Shown here: piece after piece, positions 24,650 through 34,802 of the stretch
How positions within the stretch are numbered: position 1 is the first letter of the stretch
Layout of the letters: each line of letters opens with the position of its first letter
From: Streptomyces sp. ICBB 8177
Lineage (GTDB): Bacteria > Actinomycetota > Actinomycetes > Streptomycetales > Streptomycetaceae
Assembly: GCF_003144095.1 (NCBI RefSeq)
Contig: NZ_NSKH01000018.1
Span: 2,261,541-2,325,540, forward strand
Direction: 5' to 3'
DNA: 64,000 nucleotides
Program-made: the position numbers and the translations under genes
Notes under the pieces: generated by a model
What the model was told of the DNA's origin: nothing
The model's input: the letters and a program-made list of their open reading frames with translations, nothing else
The model's database searches: none

Positions 24650-25879
24650 TCAGGCGTGCGGGCGTTCGGCCGGGAGGCCGTTCGCCGCCACCTCGCCCAT
24701 CCGTTCGACGGCCCGTGTGAGCACCGCCGTCGACGTGGCGAAGTTCAGGCGCACATGGCCCGCGCCGCCGGTGCCGAAGGCGGCGCCCGCGCTGACGGCG
24801 ACCCGGCCGTGTTCCAGGAAGGCGGCGGCCGGGCCGGTGGACGCCGCGACGTCGCCGCGCGCGGCGCTGTCGTCCGCGCCGGGGGCGTCGCGGCCGAGCG
24901 CGGTGCAGTCCAGCCAGGCCAGGAAGGTCGCCTCGGAGCGGATCCAGCCGACCGCGGGCAGGTGGGCGGCCAGCAGGTCGCCCAGCAGGCGGCGGTTGGC
25001 GTCGAGCCCGGCGAGCACCGCGTCCAGCCAGTCGTCGCCCTCCCGGAGCGCCGCGGTGTGCGCCAGCGCGCCCAGGTGGCTGGGGCCGTGCCCCACCTCC
25101 TCCGGCATCCGCGCGAGGTCGTCCGCCGCCTCGGCACCGGCGATCGCCACGGCGCATTTGAGGCCGGGCAGGTTGAACGCCTTGGACGCCGACATCAGCG
25201 AGAAGCCCGCCTCGCCCCCGGGCACGTCGAGGTACGGGGTGAAGCGCGCCCCCGGCAGCACCAGCGGCGCGTGGATCTCGTCGGCGACGACCCGCACCCC
25301 GTACCGCCCGGCGAGCGCGGCGACGGCCGTCAGCTCCTCGCGGGTGTGCGCCACGCCGGTGGGGTTGTGCGGGTTGCACAGCAGGTACGCGGCCGGCCCG
25401 CCGCGCGTCGCGGAGGCGAACGCGGTCTCCAGCGCGCCCAGGTCGAGCCGTCCGGCGCGGTCCAGCGGCGCCTCCACGACGCGCCGGTCCATGTGCTCGA
25501 CGAACGCGTAGAACGGCGGGTAGACGGGGCAGTTGACGACCACCGCCCCGCCCGGCCGGGTGACCAGCCGTAGCACCTCCACCGCGCCCAGCATCACGTC
25601 GGGCACCAGCCGGGTGCGTTCCACCGCGATCCCGTGCCAGCCCCAGCGGCGCACCGCGAAGTCCCGCAGCGCCTCGGCGTACCCGGTGCCGGCCGGATAG
25701 CCGGTGTCGCCGCGCGCGACCGCGTCGCAGACCGCCGTCACGACCGGCGGGGCCGGTGCCACGTCCATCTCCGCCACCCACAACGGCAGTACGTCGGCGG
25801 GGTGCGTGCGCCACTTCATGCTGGTGCGGCGGCGCAGCTCGTCAAGGGTGAGCTGGTCGAACGGGTTGGCGTTCGCCAT
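24650..25879 (-). CDS. PLP aminotransferase class I/II, PatB/MalY-like
   Basis: A 409-residue fold-type I enzyme starting [23 protein letters not shown] contacts include [16 protein letters not shown] and [11 protein letters not shown]; the Schiff-base lysine is K233 in [22 protein letters not shown] near the N-terminus is characteristic of the PatB/MalY cystathionine beta-lyase-like group, so C-S lysis rather than transamination is likely. ATG at 25879. It ends seven bases from the MmyB-type stop and is divergent from the ribbon-helix-helix operon. Confidence 0.88.
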   Translation of the reverse strand: MANANPFDQLTLDELRRRTSMKWRTHPADVLPLWVAEMDVAPAPPVVTAVCDAVARGDTGYPAGTGYAEALRDFAVRRWGWHGIAVERTRLVPDVMLGAVEVLRLVTRPGGAVVVNCPVYPPFYAFVEHMDRRVVEAPLDRAGRLDLGALETAFASATRGGPAAYLLCNPHNPTGVAHTREELTAVAALAGRYGVRVVADEIHAPLVLPGARFTPYLDVPGGEAGFSLMSASKAFNLPGLKCAVAIAGAEAADDLARMPEEVGHGPSHLGALAHTAALREGDDWLDAVLAGLDANRRLLGDLLAAHLPAVGWIRSEATFLAWLDCTALGRDAPGADDSAARGDVAASTGPAAAFLEHGRVAVSAGAAFGTGGAGHVRLNFATSTAVLTRAVERMGEVAANGLPAERPHA

Positions 25880-25976
25880 GGGGCTCCTCAGGCTCGCGGG
25901 CGGTGACCTCGATCGTCACTCGCGAGCCGGCTGGTGGCCACCCCCTGGGCTGTGCCTTCCCGCTCGCGCCAGGTCG

Positions 25977-26022
25977 TGGCACCTGTGGCACCACATGGCA
26001 CCACGTGGCACCGAGTGGCGCC
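25977..26022. repeat. Five TGGCACC direct repeats at ~10-bp spacing
   Basis: TGGCACC starts at 25977, 25986, 25996 and 26006, with TGGCGCC at 26016, so the intervals are 9, 10, 10 and 10 bases. The copies therefore fall on one helix face. A sixth, inverted copy (TGGTGCCA) lies at 26175-26182. The array is in the 313-base gap between the aminotransferase and the ribbon-helix-helix gene, and no gene fits this gap. It looks like a multi-site operator. Confidence 0.75.
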
Positions 26023-26162
26023 ACGCGGTGACATTGGGGCGTCCCGCAGGCGGATGGGTGTGCAGGGTGCCGCTCTGGCTCCAGTGGGTGCCTCGCCGTT
26101 TTCGCAGCTCAGGACGGTCGTCCGCAGGATGGCATCGCATGGAACGCCATTCGGGCTTGCGG

Positions 26163-26194
26163 ATGGCGTCATAGTGGTGCCATGATGACGCCAT
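26163..26194. promoter_or_regulatory. 10-bp palindrome overlapping the RHH start codon
   Basis: ATGGCGTCAT (26163-26172) and ATGACGCCAT (26185-26194) are perfect inverted arms around a 12-base spacer containing TGGTGCCA. The right arm includes the first two bases of the RHH gene's ATG, so a bound protein would block transcription or translation start. Autoregulation is inferred. Confidence 0.6.
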
Positions 26195-26714
26195 GGACCT
26201 CACCCCGTATGTCGACGCCCTCCGCCGCGAACTCGCGGTGGCCGCAGAAGCCGGCGGCGAGGACGCCCGCGAGCTGGCCGAACGGCTCACCGCTCCGCTG
26301 GAGTCGGCGACCCGGCTGACCATGCTCAACGTGCTGTCCGCCGCGATGGACGAGATCACCCGCGAACTGGCTCCCGGCTCGGTCGACGTACGGCTGCGCG
26401 GACTGGACCCGGACTTCGTGGTGACGCCGCCGCCGGCTTCGGACGCCCCCGGGGAGGCGCCCACCGCGTCCGCCGAACCGCCGCGGCTCCAGCCGCCCGG
26501 CGAGGACGACGAGGGCGGCACCGCTCGCGTCAACCTGCGCCTGCCGGCCCACCTCAAGGCGCGCGCCGAGGAGGCCGCGAACCGCGAGGGCCTGTCGGTC
26601 AACGCGTGGCTGGTGCGGGCGGTGTCGGCAGCGGTCGACGGCGGCGGCACGCGTGCGCGCACGCCGGAGACGGCCCGCGCCGTCGGACAGAGCTTCACCG
26701 GCTGGGTGCGCTAG
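26193..26714 (+). CDS. Ribbon-helix-helix (HicB/Arc-like) DNA-binding protein
   Basis: A 173-residue protein starting MDLTPYVDALRRELAVAAE. Residues ~1-75 are a helical oligomerisation-type region. The RHH motif lies near residues 108-145: ARVNLRLPAHLKARAEEAAN followed by EGLSVNAWLVRAVSAA. It resembles HicB-antitoxin-annotated proteins of Streptomyces, but no HicA toxin is beside it. The ATG has no ribosome site and overlaps a palindrome. The following DUF4097 and ABC genes are the likely operon, so it probably controls the exporter. Confidence 0.82.
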   Translation: MDLTPYVDALRRELAVAAEAGGEDARELAERLTAPLESATRLTMLNVLSAAMDEITRELAPGSVDVRLRGLDPDFVVTPPPASDAPGEAPTASAEPPRLQPPGEDDEGGTARVNLRLPAHLKARAEEAANREGLSVNAWLVRAVSAAVDGGGTRARTPETARAVGQSFTGWVR

Positions 26715-26825
26715 CCGCGCCCGCGCCACCCGGACCCCAAAACCCCGAAAGCTTCAGCCAAAGAACACTTCACACCGCGTCCCACCAGCGGGGACGCCTT
26801 CAGGACTCACGAGGACGGTACAGCC

Positions 26826-27668
26826 ATGCCTGCTTTCGACACTCCCGACCCGATCGCCGTCACCGCCCACGTGGGCGCCGGTTCCCTCCAGTTCACCGCC
26901 ACCGACCGCACCGACACCGTCGTCGAGGTGCGGCCCCGCGATCCGAAGCGGGACAAGGACGTGCGGGCCGCCGAGCAGACCGAGGTCACGTTCGCGAGCG
27001 GCGCCCTGGTCATCAGGACGAGGGAGCGCTACCTCATCGGGCCCACCGGCTCCGTCGACGTGACGGTCGACCTGCCCGAGGGCTCTCGCGTCGACATGAC
27101 CGGCTCGTGGACCCAGGTGCTCGGCGAGGGCCGGCTGGGCGAGGTCCGGGTGAAGACCTCGGGCGGGGACGTCCGCCTCGACGCGACCGGGCCGCTCCAC
27201 CTGACCGCCTCGCACGGCTCCATCTCCGTCGACCGGGTCCAGGGCACGGCCGAGATCACCACCAGCTCCGGCAGCCTGCGCGTCGGCACCGTCGACGGCC
27301 CCGCCGTCCTGAAGAACTCGCACGGCACGACCACCGTCGCCGCCGCCCTCGGGGACCTGCGGGTGAGCGGCGCCCACGGCGACATCGACATCACCCGGGC
27401 CGAGGGCTCGGTCGTCGCCACCGCCGCCAACGGCACCCTGCGCGTCGGTGAAGTCTCGCGCGGCACCGTCCAGTTGGAGACCTCCTACGGCGCCATCGAG
27501 GTGGGTGTCCGCGAGGGCACCGCCGCCTGGCTCGACGTCACCTCCGGCCACGGGCAGGTGCGCAACACGCTCACCGCCTCCGGGGCCCCGCAGGAGTCCG
27601 AGGACACCGTCGAGGTCCGCGCCCGTACCCGCTACGGCAACATCGACGTGCGCCGCGCCCGAGCCTGA
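26826..27668 (+). CDS. DUF4097 beta-repeat protein
   Basis: A 280-residue protein of the DUF4097/adhesin-like family. It is made of short strand-turn repeats with the pattern G-x-[IV]-x-[VI] (for example TSGGDVRLDATGP, SHGSISVDRVQG, SSGSLRVGTVDG, AHGDIDITRAEG), as in a right-handed beta-helix or solenoid. There is no signal peptide or membrane segment. Such proteins commonly precede DrrA-type ABC genes or PadR operons in actinobacteria; the role is unknown. A GAGGACGG site lies 9-16 bases before the ATG. Confidence 0.82.
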   Translation: MPAFDTPDPIAVTAHVGAGSLQFTATDRTDTVVEVRPRDPKRDKDVRAAEQTEVTFASGALVIRTRERYLIGPTGSVDVTVDLPEGSRVDMTGSWTQVLGEGRLGEVRVKTSGGDVRLDATGPLHLTASHGSISVDRVQGTAEITTSSGSLRVGTVDGPAVLKNSHGTTTVAAALGDLRVSGAHGDIDITRAEGSVVATAANGTLRVGEVSRGTVQLETSYGAIEVGVREGTAAWLDVTSGHGQVRNTLTASGAPQESEDTVEVRARTRYGNIDVRRARA

Positions 27669-27773
27669 GCGGCCCGAACCGGCCCGAGCGGCCGTACCGG
27701 GCCTGAGAGCCGGGCCCGCCCCATCCCAGTCACCCAGCACCCAGTCATCCAAGCCTTCGAACGGGAGGACTCC

Positions 27774-28789
<1,016 letters not shown>

Positions 28790-28793
<4 letters not shown>

Positions 28794-29572
28794 GCACCCT
28801 CGGACTCGCCGCGCACGACTCGATGACGATGCTGCGGCGCACCCTCAAGCACGCGATCCGCTATCCCAGCGTCTCGCTCGGCAGCGCCATGACCCCGATC
28901 CTGATGATGCTGCTGTTCGTCTACGCCTTCGGGGACTCGATCGGCGCCGGGATGGGCGGCGGCCGGAGGGCGTACCTGGAGTACCTCACACCCGGTGTCA
29001 TCGTCATGGGGGTGGCGGCCGGGGCGATGTCGACCTCCATCGCGATCTGCGCCGACATGACCGACGGCATCATCAACCGCTTCCGCACGATGAACATCAC
29101 CCGCTCGTCGTTCATGACCGGCCACGTCGTCGGCAGCGTCATCCAGACGATGGTGAGCGTCGTCCTGGTCGTGGCGGTCGCGCTGGCACTCGGCTTCCGG
29201 TCGGCCGCGAGCCCGCTGCAGTGGCTCGCCGCCGCGGGCCTGCTGGCGGCCATCGCGTTCGCGGTGACCTGGTTTTCGGCGGCGCTCGGCCTGATCTCCA
29301 AGACCGTGGAGTCGGCAAGCAACAAGCCCCTGTTGATCCAGTTCCTGCCGTTCCTCGGCTCCGCGTTCGTGCCGGCCGGCTCCATGGCGCCGGGCCTGCG
29401 CTGGTTCGCCGAGTACCAGCCGTTCACACCGATGACCGAGGCGCTGCGCGGCCTGCTCTCCGGCTCCGCGATCGGCGACAACGGCTGGGTGTCGCTGGCC
29501 TGGTGCGCCGGGATCGCGGCGACCGGCTGCGTCTGGTCGCGCGCGCTGTTCAACCGCACGGCCAAGCGCTGA
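28790..29572 (+). CDS. ABC-2 transporter permease, DrrB-like
   Basis: A 260-residue membrane protein with six predicted helices and the ABC-2 signature region (SMTMLRRTLKHAIRYPSV, then a GVIVMGVAAGAMSTSIAI core and the FLGSAFVPAGSM loop). It pairs with the upstream DrrA-like ATPase to export a hydrophobic compound or lipid; substrate unknown. ATG at 28790 overlaps the ATPase stop (ATGA). The convergent sodN gene follows after a terminator. Confidence 0.9.
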
Positions 29573-29596
29573 GCCCCCTGGCCCCTGAAGCCCGAA

Positions 29597-29651
29597 CGCC
29601 CGCACCCGACCCCGAAGCGCCCAGAGGACGCCGTGGGACCGGGTGCGGGCG
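29597..29651. terminator. Bidirectional hairpin, permease / sodN
   Basis: CGCCCGCACCCG (29597-29608) and CGGGTGCGGGCG (29640-29651) are perfect 12-base arms around 31 bases with smaller inner stems, between convergent stops. Confidence 0.65.
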
Positions 29652-29668
29652 TGACGCGCGCGCCTGGA

Positions 29669-30064
29669 TCAGGCCTTCTTGGTCTCCCAGAAGATCTTGT
29701 CGATCTCGGCGATGAGGTCGAGGGCCTTCTGGCCGGTCTTCGGGTCGTTGGAACCCTTGGCGGCGCTCAGCGCCTTGAGGGTGTCGTTGACCAACTGGTG
29801 CAGCTGCGGGTACTTCTCGAAGTGCGGGGCCTTGAAGTAGTCGCTCCACAGGACCGAGACGTGGTGCTTGGCCAGCTCGGCGCGCTGCTCCTTGATCAGG
29901 ATCGCGCGGGTGCGGAAGTCGGCGTCCTCGTTGGCCTGGTACTTCTCCTGGACCGCCTTGACAGACTCGGCCTCGATACGGGCCTGGGCCGGGTCGTAGA
30001 CGCCACAGGGCAGGTCGCAGTGGGCGCTGACCTTCACCTTCGGCGCGAACAGGCGAGAGAACAT
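29669..30064 (-). CDS. sodN: Nickel superoxide dismutase precursor
   Basis: A 131-residue precursor. A 14-residue leader MFSRLFAPKVKVSA is followed by the nickel hook H15-C-D-L-P-C-G-V-Y. H15, C16 and C20 become the Ni ligands after cleavage; the mature protein is ~117 residues of four-helix bundle. It dismutates superoxide in the cytoplasm. The ATG at 30064 is chosen because the leader length matches SodN; the upstream in-frame start at 30103 is not needed. The processing peptidase gene sodX is divergent, as in other streptomycetes. Confidence 0.97.
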   Translation of the reverse strand: MFSRLFAPKVKVSAHCDLPCGVYDPAQARIEAESVKAVQEKYQANEDADFRTRAILIKEQRAELAKHHVSVLWSDYFKAPHFEKYPQLHQLVNDTLKALSAAKGSNDPKTGQKALDLIAEIDKIFWETKKA

Positions 30065-30203
30065 GGCTGTCCTTCCTCGTGATCGTCTTTGCAGATGGGA
30101 CATTACTCCCTGAGGAGGCCCATTTCTCGGGTGCCCCCTGGTGCTTAGGACAAAAGTCTGGTGTCACTCTGGACCCGGTGGAGGATCGGACAGGAGGCGC
30201 GGC

Positions 30204-30602
30204 ATGCGCGAGCAGGGGGCAAGGCTGCCGTTCGGGCTGGCGGAGGTCAACGGGCCTTCGATGGTGCCCACGCTGTACCACGGCGACCAGCTGCTGATCC
30301 GGTACGGGGGACAGGTGCGGGCCGGTGACGTGGTGGTGGTGCGCCACCCCCTGCAACAGGACCTGCTGATCGTCAAGCGCGCGGTGGAGCGGCGGGACGG
30401 CGGCTGGTGGGTGCTGGGGGACAACCCGTTCGCCGAGTCCGACAGCAGGATGTTCGGCGCGGTGCCGGACGAGCTCCTGGTGGCGCGGGTGCTGGGGCGG
30501 TTCCGGCCGCCGCGGGGGCTGCGGCGGTCGGTGACGGCGGCGGTGGGGTGGGCGGCGTCGGCGGTACGGCCGGTGCCGGCGCGCAGGGTCAAGGCGCGCT
30601 GA
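30204..30602 (+). CDS. sodX: SodX, S26-family peptidase for Ni-SOD maturation
   Basis: A 132-residue signal-peptidase-I-like protein without a membrane anchor. The Ser-Lys dyad is S19 in NGPSMVPTL and K58 in LLIVKRAV, with the WWVLGDNPFAESDSRMFG box that follows in S26 proteases. In Streptomyces SodX removes the SodN leader to allow nickel insertion. ATG at 30204 (MREQGARLPF) was selected; a longer frame from 30141 is rejected. It is divergent from sodN across 139 bases. Confidence 0.93.
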   Translation: MREQGARLPFGLAEVNGPSMVPTLYHGDQLLIRYGGQVRAGDVVVVRHPLQQDLLIVKRAVERRDGGWWVLGDNPFAESDSRMFGAVPDELLVARVLGRFRPPRGLRRSVTAAVGWAASAVRPVPARRVKAR

Positions 30603-30646
30603 GGCGGCTTGTGGTCACCTCGATCGCGTGACGGGCGCGAAGACGT

Positions 30647-31222
30647 CTACCGCTCCGCCTCGGCCTCCTGCCGCTTGCGGGCCCGGTACGCCGCCACGTT
30701 GGCGCGGGTGGCGCAGCGGTCGGAGCAGTAGCGGCGGGAGCGGTTGGTCGAGGTGTCGATGTACGCGTTGCGGCACGGCGTCGCCTGACAGATGCCCAGG
30801 CGGTCCACGCCCAGGTCGGTGAGCTGGAAGGCCAGCCCCATGCACGCCGTCGCCGCGTACGCGGCCGTCGCGTTGGTGGCGTGGTCGGCCAGGTGCATGT
30901 GCCACTGCGGGCGGTCGTGCTCGTCGAGGTGGCCGTGGCCCGAGATCTGCGGGCTGACCGGGTACTCCAGCAGCAGCGCGTTCAGCAGGTCCACCGCCCG
31001 TACCTCGTCGCCCTCCGCCGCCGCCTCGAAGACCGCGCGCAGCCGGGAGCGCACCCCGCGCAGCCTGGTCACGTCCGCGTCGGTGACCCGGCGCGCGGCC
31101 TGCCGACTCGCCCCGAACAGCGCGCGCACCGCCTCTACGGAGGTCAGTTCGTCCTTCCTGCGCGCAGGCTCCTCGCTGTTGACCAGCCGCACCGCGTAGT
31201 CCGAGTAATAGGCCAGTTCCAC
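30647..31222 (-). CDS. CGNR zinc-finger (ABATE-domain) regulator
   Basis: A 191-residue protein. Residues ~1-125 are an ABATE-type stress-sensing domain (YYSDYAVRLVNSEEPARRKD at the N-terminus). The C-terminal CGNR finger holds four cysteines in CQATPCRNAYIDTS and YCSDRCATRANVAAYRAR; here the eponymous C-G-N-R is C-R-N-A. It is probably a DNA-binding regulator. GTG start at 31222. It is divergent from a methyltransferase; the 94-base gap contains GTAAT/ATTAC arms (31269/31295) that might be its operator. Confidence 0.85.
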   Translation of the reverse strand: MELAYYSDYAVRLVNSEEPARRKDELTSVEAVRALFGASRQAARRVTDADVTRLRGVRSRLRAVFEAAAEGDEVRAVDLLNALLLEYPVSPQISGHGHLDEHDRPQWHMHLADHATNATAAYAATACMGLAFQLTDLGVDRLGICQATPCRNAYIDTSTNRSRRYCSDRCATRANVAAYRARKRQEAEAER

Positions 31223-31316
31223 TTGAGATCCTTACCGGCGCAGTCTAGGGTCGGGGCACGGGGAGTGCGTAATGGGCACTTCTGCTTCCAGGGTATTACA
31301 CGCGGAGGGGTTCACC

Positions 31317-32084
31317 ATGACGGCGACGACCACGGCACGCGACCCTTACTGGCAAGCATGGCAGGACAGCTGGGACCGCCAGCAGCAGTGGTACCTGCCG
31401 GACCGCGAGGAACGCTTCCGGGTGATGCTCGACCTCGTCGAGGCGGTCGCCGGGACCGCGCCGGTCGTGCTGGACCTCGCGTGCGGCACCGGCAGCATCA
31501 CCGACCGCGTGCTGCGGCGCTTCCCCGGCGCTCGCTGCACCGGCGTCGACCTCGACCCCGCCCTGCTCACCATCGCCCGCGGCCACTTCGCGGGGGACGC
31601 GCGGGCCACGTTCGTCACCGCCGACCTGACCGACCCCGGCTGGCTGGACGCCCTGCCGCACCGCTCGTTCGACGCCGTGCTGACCGCGACCGCCCTGCAC
31701 TGGCTGCGCGCCGAGCCGTTGCGGCAGCTGTACGGGCAGGTCGCGGGCGTGGTGCGGGAGGGCGGGGTGCTCATGAACGCCGACCACATGCCCGACGGGG
31801 GCACGCCCAGGCTCGACGAGGCGGAACGCGCGCTGCGCCACGCCCGCCAGGAGCGGGAACGCGCCGAGGGCGTCCTGGACTGGGAGGCGTGGTGGCAGGC
31901 GGCGGCCGGCGACGAACGGCTCGCGGAGGCGGTCGCCCGGCGCTTCGAGATCTACGGGAGCCACGCGGACGGGGAGGTCCAACCGCCCGAGTGGCACGTG
32001 CAGGCGCTGCGCGCGGCGGGGTTCGGGGAGGCCAGGACCGTGTGGCGGTCGGTGACCGACGCGGTGGTGCTGGGGCTGCGGTAA
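31317..32084 (+). CDS. Class I SAM-dependent methyltransferase
   Basis: A 255-residue Rossmann methyltransferase. Motif I is VLDLACGTGSITDRVL (~46-61), the acidic residue after strand 2 is in CTGVDLDP, and motif IV is FDAVLTATALHWL. The substrate is unknown. ATG at 31317 follows GCGGAGGGG; the frame upstream to 31272 is unlike the family. It is divergent from the CGNR regulator and convergent with malic enzyme. Confidence 0.9.
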   Translation: MTATTTARDPYWQAWQDSWDRQQQWYLPDREERFRVMLDLVEAVAGTAPVVLDLACGTGSITDRVLRRFPGARCTGVDLDPALLTIARGHFAGDARATFVTADLTDPGWLDALPHRSFDAVLTATALHWLRAEPLRQLYGQVAGVVREGGVLMNADHMPDGGTPRLDEAERALRHARQERERAEGVLDWEAWWQAAAGDERLAEAVARRFEIYGSHADGEVQPPEWHVQALRAAGFGEARTVWRSVTDAVVLGLR

Positions 32085-32093
32085 CGGCCCCGG

Positions 32094-32135
32094 ACGTGGC
32101 GAGGCGGGCGTGATCCCACGCCCGCCTCGCCACGT
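32094..32135. terminator. Perfect 19-bp hairpin, methyltransferase / malic enzyme
   Basis: Arms 32094-32112 and 32117-32135 (ACGTGGCGAGGCGGGCGTG and its complement) pair without mismatch around a 4-base loop, between convergent stops. Confidence 0.85.
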
Positions 32136-32170
32136 TCACCACGTCCGCCGCGGCCTGCCCGGCCGCAGGG

Positions 32171-33379
32171 CTACCTGCGCGCGACACCCTCCGCGCGGGC
32201 CGCCGCCGCGACCGCCTTCGTCACGGCGGGGGCGACCCGCTCGTCGAACGGGGACGGGATGACGCAGTCCGCCGCCAGCTCGTCGTGGACCACCGAGGCC
32301 AGCGCCTCCGCCGCGGCGATCTTCATGCCCTCGGTGATGCGCGAGGCGCGCACCTGGAGGGCACCGGCGAAGATGCCGGGGAACGCCAGCACATTGTTGA
32401 TCTGGTTCGGGTAGTCGCTGCGGCCGGTCGCCACGACCGCGGCGTACTTGTGGGCGACGTCCGGGTGGATCTCCGGGTCCGGGTTGGCCATCGCGAAGAT
32501 GAACGCGCCCTTCGCCATCGTCGCCACCGCCTCCTCGCGCACCGTGCCGCCGGAGACGCCGATGAAGACGTCCGCTCCGTCGAGCGCCTCCTCCAGGGTG
32601 CCGGTCAGTCCTGCCTTGTTGGTGAACGAGGCCAGCTGCCGCTTGACGTCCGTCAGGTCGGTCCGGCCCGCGTGCACCACACCCCTGCGGTCGGCCACCG
32701 CGACGTCGCCGATGCCCGCCTCGATCAGGATGCGGGCGATCGCCACGCCCGCCGCGCCCGCGCCGGAGATGACCGCGCGCAGCTCGCCCAGCGAACGTCC
32801 GGTCAGCCGGGTCGCGTTGCGCAGCGCGGCCAGCGTCACCACGGCGGTGCCGTGCTGGTCGTCGTGGAAGACCGGAATGTCGACCCGCTCCTGGAGCTTG
32901 CGCTCGATCTCGAAGCAGCGGGGCGCGGAGATGTCCTCCAGATTGACGCCGCCGAAGGAGGGCGCCAGCCGGGCCACCGTCTCCACGATCTCGTCCACAT
33001 CGGTGGTGGCCAGCGCGATCGGCACCGCGTCCACCCCGCCGAACTGCTTGAAGAGGATCGCCTTGCCCTCCATCACCGGCAACGACGCCTCGGGGCCGAT
33101 GTCGCCCAGACCCAGCACCGCCGTGCCGTCGGTGACCACCGCGACCACCTGGGAGCGCCAGGTGTACTCGTGCACCAGCTCCGGCTGCTCGGCGATGGCG
33201 GTGCAGACCTTGGCGACGCCCGGCGTGTAGGCGAGCGACAGGTCGTCGCGGTCACGCACCGGAACCGTCGCGGTGATCTCCATCTTGCCGCCCCGGTGCA
33301 GCGCGAACGCCGGATCGATGAAGTCCTGGTCTTCGTCCATGTCGCTGTCGCTCCGGGGATTGACGATCTCCGCTGCCAC
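32171..33379 (-). CDS. NAD(P)-dependent malic enzyme
   Basis: A 402-residue short-type malic enzyme. The N-terminal catalytic half has [32 protein letters not shown] and the metal-binding [17 protein letters not shown]. The NAD(P)-binding half has [15 protein letters not shown] and [14 protein letters not shown]. It decarboxylates malate to pyruvate, supplying reducing power. The GTG at 33379 follows AAAGGGGTC; an internal ATG at 33340 is also possible. Confidence 0.92.
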   Translation of the reverse strand: MAAEIVNPRSDSDMDEDQDFIDPAFALHRGGKMEITATVPVRDRDDLSLAYTPGVAKVCTAIAEQPELVHEYTWRSQVVAVVTDGTAVLGLGDIGPEASLPVMEGKAILFKQFGGVDAVPIALATTDVDEIVETVARLAPSFGGVNLEDISAPRCFEIERKLQERVDIPVFHDDQHGTAVVTLAALRNATRLTGRSLGELRAVISGAGAAGVAIARILIEAGIGDVAVADRRGVVHAGRTDLTDVKRQLASFTNKAGLTGTLEEALDGADVFIGVSGGTVREEAVATMAKGAFIFAMANPDPEIHPDVAHKYAAVVATGRSDYPNQINNVLAFPGIFAGALQVRASRITEGMKIAAAEALASVVHDELAADCVIPSPFDERVAPAVTKAVAAAARAEGVARR

Positions 33380-33782
33380 AATTGACCCCTTTGTCTAATT
33401 TCGTATGAGGGTACGGCCGTCGCCACCGGTCGCACACGGGTGACGGGGCCCTGGAAGAGGGGTGAAGGGTCCGTTCTACCGGAAGGAGGTTTCCGCTGAC
33501 GAGTCGGTATAGGTTCCCTGCCGTGTCTGGACCCCAGGTCGAGCTGCGGGGATGCCCCGGAACGAGGCGTGCTCGACGCCGACGACGGCGGGGTGACCTG
33601 GGTGAGGGACTCGGTCTGCGGTCGCCCATCGTGGTCCGGCCTGGTGTACCGGCCCGATGAGGCTTCGGGGATCGCCCGTTCGTCGATTTTGCCACACGCC
33701 GCCGTACGGTCACGGGGTGAGTTGCGTCGCTTCCCGGGGCGGGCCCTGGAAGCCCCGCCACGCCACGGCTACGTTCATGGTC
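33380..33782. other. 403-base divergent intergenic region
   Basis: This lies between malic enzyme and the quinone reductase. The first ~40 bases (minus strand) form the malic-enzyme leader with AT-rich ATACGAAATTAG. The rest has normal GC. Frames in it (for example 33476-33697 on the minus strand) show no domain and no ribosome site. I see no gene or RNA here. Confidence 0.5.
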
Positions 33783-34745
33783 ATGTTCGCCGCCTACGCC
33801 GCATCGATCGACCGCGACCAGCCGCTCAACGGCCTCGAACTGGGGGAACGCCCCGACCCCGAGGTCCGGCCCGGCTGGACCACCGTCACCGTGAAAGCCG
33901 CCTCCATCAACCACCACGACCTGTGGTCGCTGCGCGGGGTGGGGCTCGGCGAGGAGAGCCTGCCGATGATCCTCGGCTGCGACGCGGCCGGGCTCGACGA
34001 GGACGGCAACGAGGTCGTCGTCCACTCGGTCATCGGCCAGAGCGGCCACGGCGTCGGCCCCCGCGAGCCGCGCTCCATCCTGACCGAGCGCTACCAGGGC
34101 ACCTTCGCCGAACGCGTAGCGGTGCCCGCCTGGAACGTCCTGCCCAAGCCGAAGGAACTGTCCTTCGCCGAGGCCGCCTGCCTGCCCACCGCCTGGCTGA
34201 CCGCGTACCGCATGCTCTTCACGAACGCGAACGTGCGCCCCGGCGACTCGGTGCTGGTGCAGGGCGCGGGCGGCGGCGTGGCGACCGCGGCGATCGTGCT
34301 GGCCCGGGCGGCCGGCCTGCGGGTCTACGCGACCAGCCGCGACGAGGCCAAGCGGGCGCGCGCGGTGGAACTGGGCGCGCTGGAGGCGTACGAGCCGGGC
34401 GCGCGGCTGCCGCAGCGCGTCGACGCGGTCATCGAGACGGTGGGCGCGGCCACCTGGTCGCACTCGGTCAAGTCCCTGCGGCCCGGCGGCACCCTCGTCA
34501 TCTCCGGTGCCACCAGCGGCCCGAGCCCCAAGGCGGCCGAGCTGAACCGGATCTTCTTCCTGGAGCTGAAGGTGGTCGGCTCGACCATGGGCACCAAGGA
34601 CGAGCTGGAGGGCCTGCTCCACTTCTGCGCCACGACGGGCGTGCGGCCGGTGATCGACTCCGTGCTGCCGCTGGACCGGGCGCGCGAGGGCTTCGAGAGG
34701 ATGGACCGCGGCGACCTGTTCGGCAAGGTCGTCCTCACCGTCTGA
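33783..34745 (+). CDS. Zinc-type alcohol dehydrogenase/quinone oxidoreductase (MDR)
   Basis: A 320-residue medium-chain reductase beginning MFAAYAASIDRDQPLNGLE. It has the GroES-like half (VKAASINHHDLWSLRGVG, LGCDAAGLDEDG) and a Rossmann loop VLVQGAGGGVATAAIVLARA. The catalytic and structural zinc cysteines are missing, so it is the quinone-reductase-like branch, using NADPH. ATG at 33783; another ATG two codons upstream is in frame. Convergent with the PadR operon. Confidence 0.86.
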   Translation: MFAAYAASIDRDQPLNGLELGERPDPEVRPGWTTVTVKAASINHHDLWSLRGVGLGEESLPMILGCDAAGLDEDGNEVVVHSVIGQSGHGVGPREPRSILTERYQGTFAERVAVPAWNVLPKPKELSFAEAACLPTAWLTAYRMLFTNANVRPGDSVLVQGAGGGVATAAIVLARAAGLRVYATSRDEAKRARAVELGALEAYEPGARLPQRVDAVIETVGAATWSHSVKSLRPGGTLVISGATSGPSPKAAELNRIFFLELKVVGSTMGTKDELEGLLHFCATTGVRPVIDSVLPLDRAREGFERMDRGDLFGKVVLTV

Positions 34746-34747
34746 GA

Positions 34748-34798
34748 ACCGCGCGCGGCGCGGCCGACCCCCGTGCGGCCGCGCCCGACGCGCGCGGT
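34748..34798. terminator. Two-tier hairpin, quinone reductase / PadR
   Basis: An inner perfect 10-bp stem (34757-34766 with 34776-34785) is stacked on an outer 9-bp stem (34748-34756 with 34790-34798), separated by a 4-base bulge, between convergent stops. Confidence 0.75.
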
Positions 34799-34802
34799 GC
34801 CC

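Noticed and set aside
25977-26022. CRISPR array
   Set aside because: Units are 7 bases at 10-base spacing; no CRISPR-length repeats, spacers or cas genes are present.
33476-33697. 73-residue minus-strand frame in the malic enzyme gap
   Set aside because: No domain, ribosome site or codon bias.
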